This document shows, one piece after another, positions 53,448 to 57,407 of a stretch of 57,407 bases of DNA; position 1 is the stretch's first letter, and every line of letters begins with the position of its first letter. The notes under the pieces are model-generated. The model saw only the letters and a program-made list of their open reading frames with translations, did no database searches and had not been told where the DNA came from. The stretch spans positions 1 to 57,407 of the forward strand of contig CALSML010000001.1 of NCBI GenBank assembly GCA_943787445.1. Direction: 5' to 3'. Both the position numbers and the translations under genes were made by a program. Source of the stretch: an uncultured Alphaproteobacteria bacterium (GTDB lineage Bacteria > Pseudomonadota > Alphaproteobacteria > UBA6615).

Positions 53448-54185
53448 TCACGCGCTTACCCGCGCCTTCAGCTCGTCGACGAAGCCAGTGACAATTTCGG
53501 TTGCCGGACCGTAGCGTCCCTCATGGAAGGAATTCGCGCCGAGGGATTCTTCCAGATTGAGCTCCACGGTCATCGCGCCATGGGCACGGGCCTCCTGCAC
53601 GAAGCCGGCGGCAGGATAGACATTGCCGGAGGTTCCGATCGAGATGAACAGACCGCAATCGGCGAGCGCGGCCAGGATCGTGTCCATCTGCAGGGGCATT
53701 TCCCCGAACCAGACCACATGGGGGCGCAGGGTCCCCGTCGCCTGACAATTCGGGCAGGTCATGTCGGGGGTCAGATCCCCAAGCCCGTCGATGAGCTGCC
53801 CGCAATCATTGCAGCGGGTTTTCGCCAGCTCACCATGCATATGGATCAGATTCTTCGAACCGCCGCGAGCGTGGAGGTCATCGATGTTCTGGGTCACGAC
53901 CAGCACCCCGCCGGGCCAGAACTCTTCCAGCGCGCCAAGCGCCTGATGGGCCGCATTGGGGTGCAGGTCGGAATCGTTCATCTGCGCCCGGCGCACATTG
54001 TAGAAGCCGAGTACGGCTTCGGGGTTCCGCGCAAAGGCCTCCGGGGTCGCCACATCCTCAATCTTGTGCCTGACCCAGATTCCGTCCGGGTCCCGGAAGG
54101 TCGCCAGACCGGATTCCTTGGAAATACCCGCCCCGGTCAGGATCACGATCGGGTCAGAGGGCTGGATTTGATCGAGAAATTTCAT
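53448..54185 (-). CDS. cobB: NAD-dependent protein deacylase (sirtuin, CobB-like)
   Basis: A 245-residue sirtuin. The NAD-binding motif GAGISKESGLATFRD, the TQNIDDLHARGGS segment and the active-site HMHGEL are present. Zinc is held by CNDCG and CPNC. FYNVRRAQM supplies the Tyr and Arg that mark class III sirtuins (SIRT5/CobB-type), which accept succinyl as well as acetyl lysine. It is likely to regulate central enzymes such as acyl-CoA synthetases. Start ATG 54185. Confidence 0.95.
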   Translation of the reverse strand: MKFLDQIQPSDPIVILTGAGISKESGLATFRDPDGIWVRHKIEDVATPEAFARNPEAVLGFYNVRRAQMNDSDLHPNAAHQALGALEEFWPGGVLVVTQNIDDLHARGGSKNLIHMHGELAKTRCNDCGQLIDGLGDLTPDMTCPNCQATGTLRPHVVWFGEMPLQMDTILAALADCGLFISIGTSGNVYPAAGFVQEARAHGAMTVELNLEESLGANSFHEGRYGPATEIVTGFVDELKARVSA

Positions 54186-54248
54186 GGGGTCGGGTTCCGG
54201 TGCGACGGCGGGCAGAACCGGCAGCCTAGCGAGCCTCCGGACACCGGA

Positions 54249-54809
54249 TCAATCCTGATCGGTCGTGACGGAAGCGCCGAGCGGGTAAACAACCTCGGAT
54301 ATGTAGCTCGGCCCCGACCGCCCCAGGGCCGAGGAATAAAGAACAAAGGAGTCCACCTGAAACGGGGCAGCCTGAAACCCGGCATGTACGGCCACAAATG
54401 GCGCCACCCGAGCGAGACGTGTGTCCCGGCAACGGGCAAGCGTGACATGGGGATGGAAATGGCGGGACTCCGGCGCCAGTCCGGCACACTGACAGGCAGC
54501 TTCGATCCGCGTCTGGAACCGGGTCAGAACCTCGTTCCGCGCAACCCCGGCCCACAGGGCGTGCACCTGCCCCCGGGAGTCGAACTGCCCGACGCCGAAG
54601 AGCTGAATCTCGAACGGATCACCGGCAACCCGGGCCAGCGCGTCATGCACATCTTCTGCGACACTTTCGGTGACCTCGCCGACGAACCGCAATGTCAGAT
54701 GCATGTTCTCGGCCGGCACCCAGCGCGCGCCGGGCACCTGGCCCCGCAGACCCGTCAGGCGCAGCCGCAGATCTGCGGGCAGGTCGAACGCGACAAAGAG
54801 CCGGATCAA
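54249..54809 (-). CDS. thpR: RNA 2',3'-cyclic phosphodiesterase ThpR
   Basis: A 186-residue 2H phosphoesterase. Its two HxT motifs are MHLTLRFVGEV (about residue 41) and FHPHVTLARC (about residue 130). It opens MIRLFVAFDLPADLRLRL as in LigT/ThpR. It hydrolyses 2',3'-cyclic phosphate ends of RNA. Its start overlaps the FIST gene stop by four bases, so it is coupled to FIST. Confidence 0.93.
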   Translation of the reverse strand: MIRLFVAFDLPADLRLRLTGLRGQVPGARWVPAENMHLTLRFVGEVTESVAEDVHDALARVAGDPFEIQLFGVGQFDSRGQVHALWAGVARNEVLTRFQTRIEAACQCAGLAPESRHFHPHVTLARCRDTRLARVAPFVAVHAGFQAAPFQVDSFVLYSSALGRSGPSYISEVVYPLGASVTTDQD

Positions 54810-55933
54810 TGGGGGGCGTCCGCCACTTCGGGGAAAACAGTCAGAACGCCGGTATAGGTATAGAGACGGTCATGGGAGATTTCCCCGTTCCCGAAGAACC
54901 CCACCACCGGGATATCGCCGAACACCTCGGCGATCATCGAGAGTTCCTGAGACCCGTCACCAAACTGATGCGGGCCGCGGGCCACACAGCTGTGATAAAC
55001 GGCGCCGCGCAGATCGGTTCCGGCCCGTCGCTTCAGATCGGCGAGCATGCGCTGCATGTCCTCAACCGCACTCGCCGCGTCCCGGCGCACAAACATCAGC
55101 CGGTCGCCCACGCGCAGCTCCTCGGCGACGGCGATCCAGCCCTGCTCGACATCGAAGCCGACCAGATTGCGCACCAGATAATCCGCCGTGTCCGATCCCG
55201 AGACCGGGATGGCGGCATGGACATATCCCGCCAGGCGCCGCAGATCGCGGGCGAGCAGCTCGCCGACATCTTCCTTCAGCACTTCAAGCGCATTCCGGTC
55301 ATCAAGGCCGGAGACAATCCCCTCTTCCATGGCCGAGATCGTGTGCACTGTGCCGATGGGAGAGCAGCCCTGGGTCAGCCCGGTCGCCACGGGCACCGCG
55401 TCGGTGAACAGGATTCCCGCCAGCCCCGAAGGCGCATCCAGCGCACCCACGAGCGGTGCGGCGGCCGCACCCGTAGTCAGCGCGCCCACGAGATACGCTC
55501 CGGTGGATTTGGCCAGATCGGGCATGGCCTGCATCACGGATGGCTGCCGGGGATCAGCATGCACGATCGCGAGCTGCGCCTGGCTGGCCACCTGCAGATC
55601 ATTGGATTCCGGTTCACCCGGAAAGACAGCCGCCGCGCTGTCAGGGACATCGAGCACCATCAGGGCCATGGCCGGGGTGTCGAAATACTCCACACCGGTC
55701 GCGCAGATCGCCGGCGCCACCGCACCCCGCCACGTACGCAGACCCGTACGTTCACGTACATAACTCAGAATATCCTCGATTTCCGCGCCAAGCGGATCGG
55801 TGACATAGAGCAGGCCCGTACCCCGGAGCGGGGTTTCGAACTGATCCAGACAGCGCTCGGCAAGATCACGCCAGCCCGTCCAGGCCGGGCTGTCATCGGT
55901 CACGCCGGCATGGGCAAAGGGAAAAGCTGTCAT
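54806..55933 (-). CDS. FIST N- and C-domain protein
   Basis: A 375-residue cytoplasmic sensor-domain protein with no output domain. FIST_N covers about 1-180 (LYVTDPLGAEIEDILSYV, ALMVLDVPDS). FIST_C covers about 200-360 (GCSPIGTVHTISAMEEGI, RGAVYHSCVARGPHQFG, PVVGFFGNGEISHDRLYTY). FIST domains are proposed to bind small molecules such as amino acids. ATG 55933 is chosen as the first in the domain frame; an extension upstream is unsupported. It is upstream of thpR and downstream of the esterase gene. Confidence 0.92.
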   Translation of the reverse strand: MTAFPFAHAGVTDDSPAWTGWRDLAERCLDQFETPLRGTGLLYVTDPLGAEIEDILSYVRERTGLRTWRGAVAPAICATGVEYFDTPAMALMVLDVPDSAAAVFPGEPESNDLQVASQAQLAIVHADPRQPSVMQAMPDLAKSTGAYLVGALTTGAAAAPLVGALDAPSGLAGILFTDAVPVATGLTQGCSPIGTVHTISAMEEGIVSGLDDRNALEVLKEDVGELLARDLRRLAGYVHAAIPVSGSDTADYLVRNLVGFDVEQGWIAVAEELRVGDRLMFVRRDAASAVEDMQRMLADLKRRAGTDLRGAVYHSCVARGPHQFGDGSQELSMIAEVFGDIPVVGFFGNGEISHDRLYTYTGVLTVFPEVADAPH

Positions 55934-55952
55934 CTGAAAACCCGATCCGGTC

Positions 55953-56597
55953 TTACGGTGAAGAAGATGAACGCGCGAGCGCGTCGAGGACGAAAGGCGT
56001 GATGCGGTCGACGATGTGTGCAACCCCGGCGGCATTGGGGTGAATGCCATCCGGCTGGTTGAGGTCCGGCTCCGCCGCCACGCCGTCCAGAAAGAAGGGA
56101 TAGAAGGTGACATCGTGCTTGCGCGCCAGTCGCGCATACATGCCATCAAAGGCCGCCCCATAATCGCGACCCAGATTGGGGGGCGCGCGCATGCCCGTCA
56201 ACAGGACCTTCGTGTCCCGCTTGCCCAGTTCAGCCAGCATGGCATCGAGATTGGCTTCCGTCGCCGCGGGTTCGATACCCCGCAGCCCGTCATTGGCCCC
56301 CAGTTCGAGGATCACAAGATCGGCATCTGCGGGCATCGACCAGGCCAGACGGGCGCGGCCTCCGGCAGTCGTGTCTCCCGAGACACCGGCATTGATGACC
56401 CGGGCGTTGACCCCTTGCGCCACAAGGGCGCGCTCCAGCTGCAACGGGAAGGACTCTTCCTCTTCCAGTCCGTAACCGGCCGACAGACTGTCACCGAATG
56501 CGACGACCACCGTCTCGTCAGCGGCCCATCCAGATGCGGACAACGCCAGAAACAAAGTGCAGCCCAGAACGGCGCGATGCATCATGGGGGAAACCAT
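55953..56597 (-). CDS. SGNH-family arylesterase / TesA-like lysophospholipase
   Basis: A 214-residue periplasmic esterase. After a signal peptide (ending ASGWA-AD) come the four SGNH blocks: FGDSLSAGYGL (Ser), NAGVSGDTTAGG (Gly), LGANDGLRGI (Asn) and DGIHPNAAGVAHI (Asp and His). It hydrolyses aryl or acyl esters such as lysophospholipids. It is divergent from an ABC ATPase gene, a pairing also seen around E. coli tesA and ybbA. ATG 56597 or 56585 are both possible starts. Confidence 0.94.
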   Translation of the reverse strand: MVSPMMHRAVLGCTLFLALSASGWAADETVVVAFGDSLSAGYGLEEEESFPLQLERALVAQGVNARVINAGVSGDTTAGGRARLAWSMPADADLVILELGANDGLRGIEPAATEANLDAMLAELGKRDTKVLLTGMRAPPNLGRDYGAAFDGMYARLARKHDVTFYPFFLDGVAAEPDLNQPDGIHPNAAGVAHIVDRITPFVLDALARSSSSP

Positions 56598-56670
56598 GTC
56601 ATTGATGATCCGTCGCGCGCGGCCATATGTACAACTGATGTGTGACCAGTTTTGACGGAAGTGAACCAGC

Positions 56671-57407
56671 ATGAATGACCCTTCGGGCACGGAAACGACT
56701 CAGCCCTCGAACGATACATCACCTGCGCAATCGATGATCACACTGGCCGGGGCTAAACTTCATTTGGCGAGTGCCGGGGGCAAGGTCAATATCCTGCGTG
56801 GAATCAATCTCGACGTGGCCCGGGGCGAAACTCTGGGCGTGGTCGGCCCGTCGGGTTCGGGCAAGTCCACCATGATGATGGTCATCGCGGGGCTGGAGCG
56901 CCCGACCGGCGGGAGCGTGCATGTCGCCGGACAGGACCTCGCAACACTCAACGAAGACGCCCTCGCGCGCTTCCGGCGGCAACAGGTCGGGATCGTGTTT
57001 CAGGCTTTCCATCTGATTCCGACGATGAATGCGCTGGAGAATGTGGCGGTCCCGCTGGAATTTTCCGGCGATCGGAACGCCTTTGATCGGGCGCGGGAAA
57101 GCCTGGAGATGGTCGGTCTCGGCCATCGCCTCGATCATTACCCCTCGCAGCTTTCCGGTGGCGAACAGCAACGCGTGGCGCTGGCCCGCGCTTTCGCACC
57201 CGGCCCCGATCTGCTGCTGGCCGACGAACCGACGGGCAATCTGGATGGGGAAACCGGCGAACGCATCATCGAGGCTTTGTTCGAATTGTCCGAACAACAC
57301 GGCACGACCCTGTTGCTGATCACCCATGACCCCGCCATCGCCGCTCGCTGTGACCGCACGGTCCATCTGCGCGACGGGCAAATTGTCGACAGCGACCTGA
57401 CCTCGTG
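56671..57407 (+). CDS. ABC transporter ATP-binding protein, LolD/YbbA type (3' end cut by window)
   Basis: 245 codons are visible and the frame is still open at the edge. The last two bases are TG, so a TGA stop may follow at once. Walker A is VVGPSGSGKSTMMMV, the signature is QLSGGEQQRVALARAF, and Walker B is LLLADEPTGNLD. Helix GLGHRLDHYPSQ is the LolD/YbbA style. The partner permease is expected just to the right. The divergent TesA-like gene supports the YbbA assignment, i.e. a YbbAP-like exporter linked to lipids or esters. Confidence 0.92.
   Translation, partial: MNDPSGTETTQPSNDTSPAQSMITLAGAKLHLASAGGKVNILRGINLDVARGETLGVVGPSGSGKSTMMMVIAGLERPTGGSVHVAGQDLATLNEDALARFRRQQVGIVFQAFHLIPTMNALENVAVPLEFSGDRNAFDRARESLEMVGLGHRLDHYPSQLSGGEQQRVALARAFAPGPDLLLADEPTGNLDGETGERIIEALFELSEQHGTTLLLITHDPAIAARCDRTVHLRDGQIVDSDLTS

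Noticed and set aside
53304..54857. Open frame of 517 codons on the plus strand across the UDG, sirtuin and ThpR genes
   Set aside because: Three recognised genes with intact catalytic motifs run on the other strand. The long frame is a high-GC shadow.

Overview
The window is a high-GC, gene-dense chromosomal segment of an alphaproteobacterium. I infer a Rhodospirillales-like free-living aerobe from the complete System I cytochrome c maturation cluster, a CarD regulator with a lysine-rich tail, AcnA followed by a DUF1223 protein, a DUF1127/LysR pair, an IalB-like secreted protein and a SUV3-like helicase. I cannot name the genus from sequence alone. About 65 protein genes and one tRNA are supported.

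Layout. 0-8.4 kb: 5' part of a proline iminopeptidase, a damaged nuclease, an M48 lipoprotein protease, a phosphatase-like protein, carD, a 7Fe ferredoxin, TerB-like, S4 and helicase genes. 8.5-9.6 kb: a decayed glycosyltransferase. 9.6-14.7 kb: DUF1223, acnA, a LysR regulator and a divergent DUF1127 gene. 14.9-23.2 kb: one co-directional block ccmA-B-C, a cytochrome c gene, ccmD-E-F-G-H-I and a small unknown membrane protein. 23.3-29.4 kb: CBS protein, crotonase, GST, a BoxR/BzdR-type regulator (HTH plus shikimate-kinase-like domain), an FMN reductase, and a NIPSNAP / isocitrate-lyase-like / cupin operon. This looks like a catabolic module under an aryl-CoA-type sensor. 29.4-32.1 kb: an AT-richer accessory patch with a lone FAD-synthetase-like gene, a CmcJ/NvfI-type oxygenase gene, an integrase relic and tRNA-Ala(CGC).

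32.3-43.7 kb: YggT, folD, DUF3253, NnrU, argG (heavily frameshifted), rlmN, IalB-like, TrmH-like, an L-asparaginase II with an internal deletion, quinone reductase, a methyltransferase and two EamA transporters. 43.8-52.1 kb: scoAB, two further EamA transporters, an LLM flavin enzyme, a PcaD-like hydrolase, a DUF429-like protein, an SDR and a second hydrolase, which together suggest uptake and breakdown of acids or CoA thioesters. 52.1-57.4 kb: housekeeping enzymes (PhhB, a zincin, UDG, sirtuin, ThpR, FIST, SGNH esterase) and a truncated LolD/YbbA-type ABC ATPase.

A theme of the window is broken genes. Single-base indels interrupt otherwise well-conserved proteins (M48, phosphatase-like, argG, one EamA, one hydrolase). 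Larger internal deletions affect the nuclease, the glycosyltransferase and the asparaginase. The argG pattern (about a dozen sites, mostly one-base insertions, with the protein otherwise conserved) looks like sequence error. The glycosyltransferase (four in-frame stops) looks like real decay.
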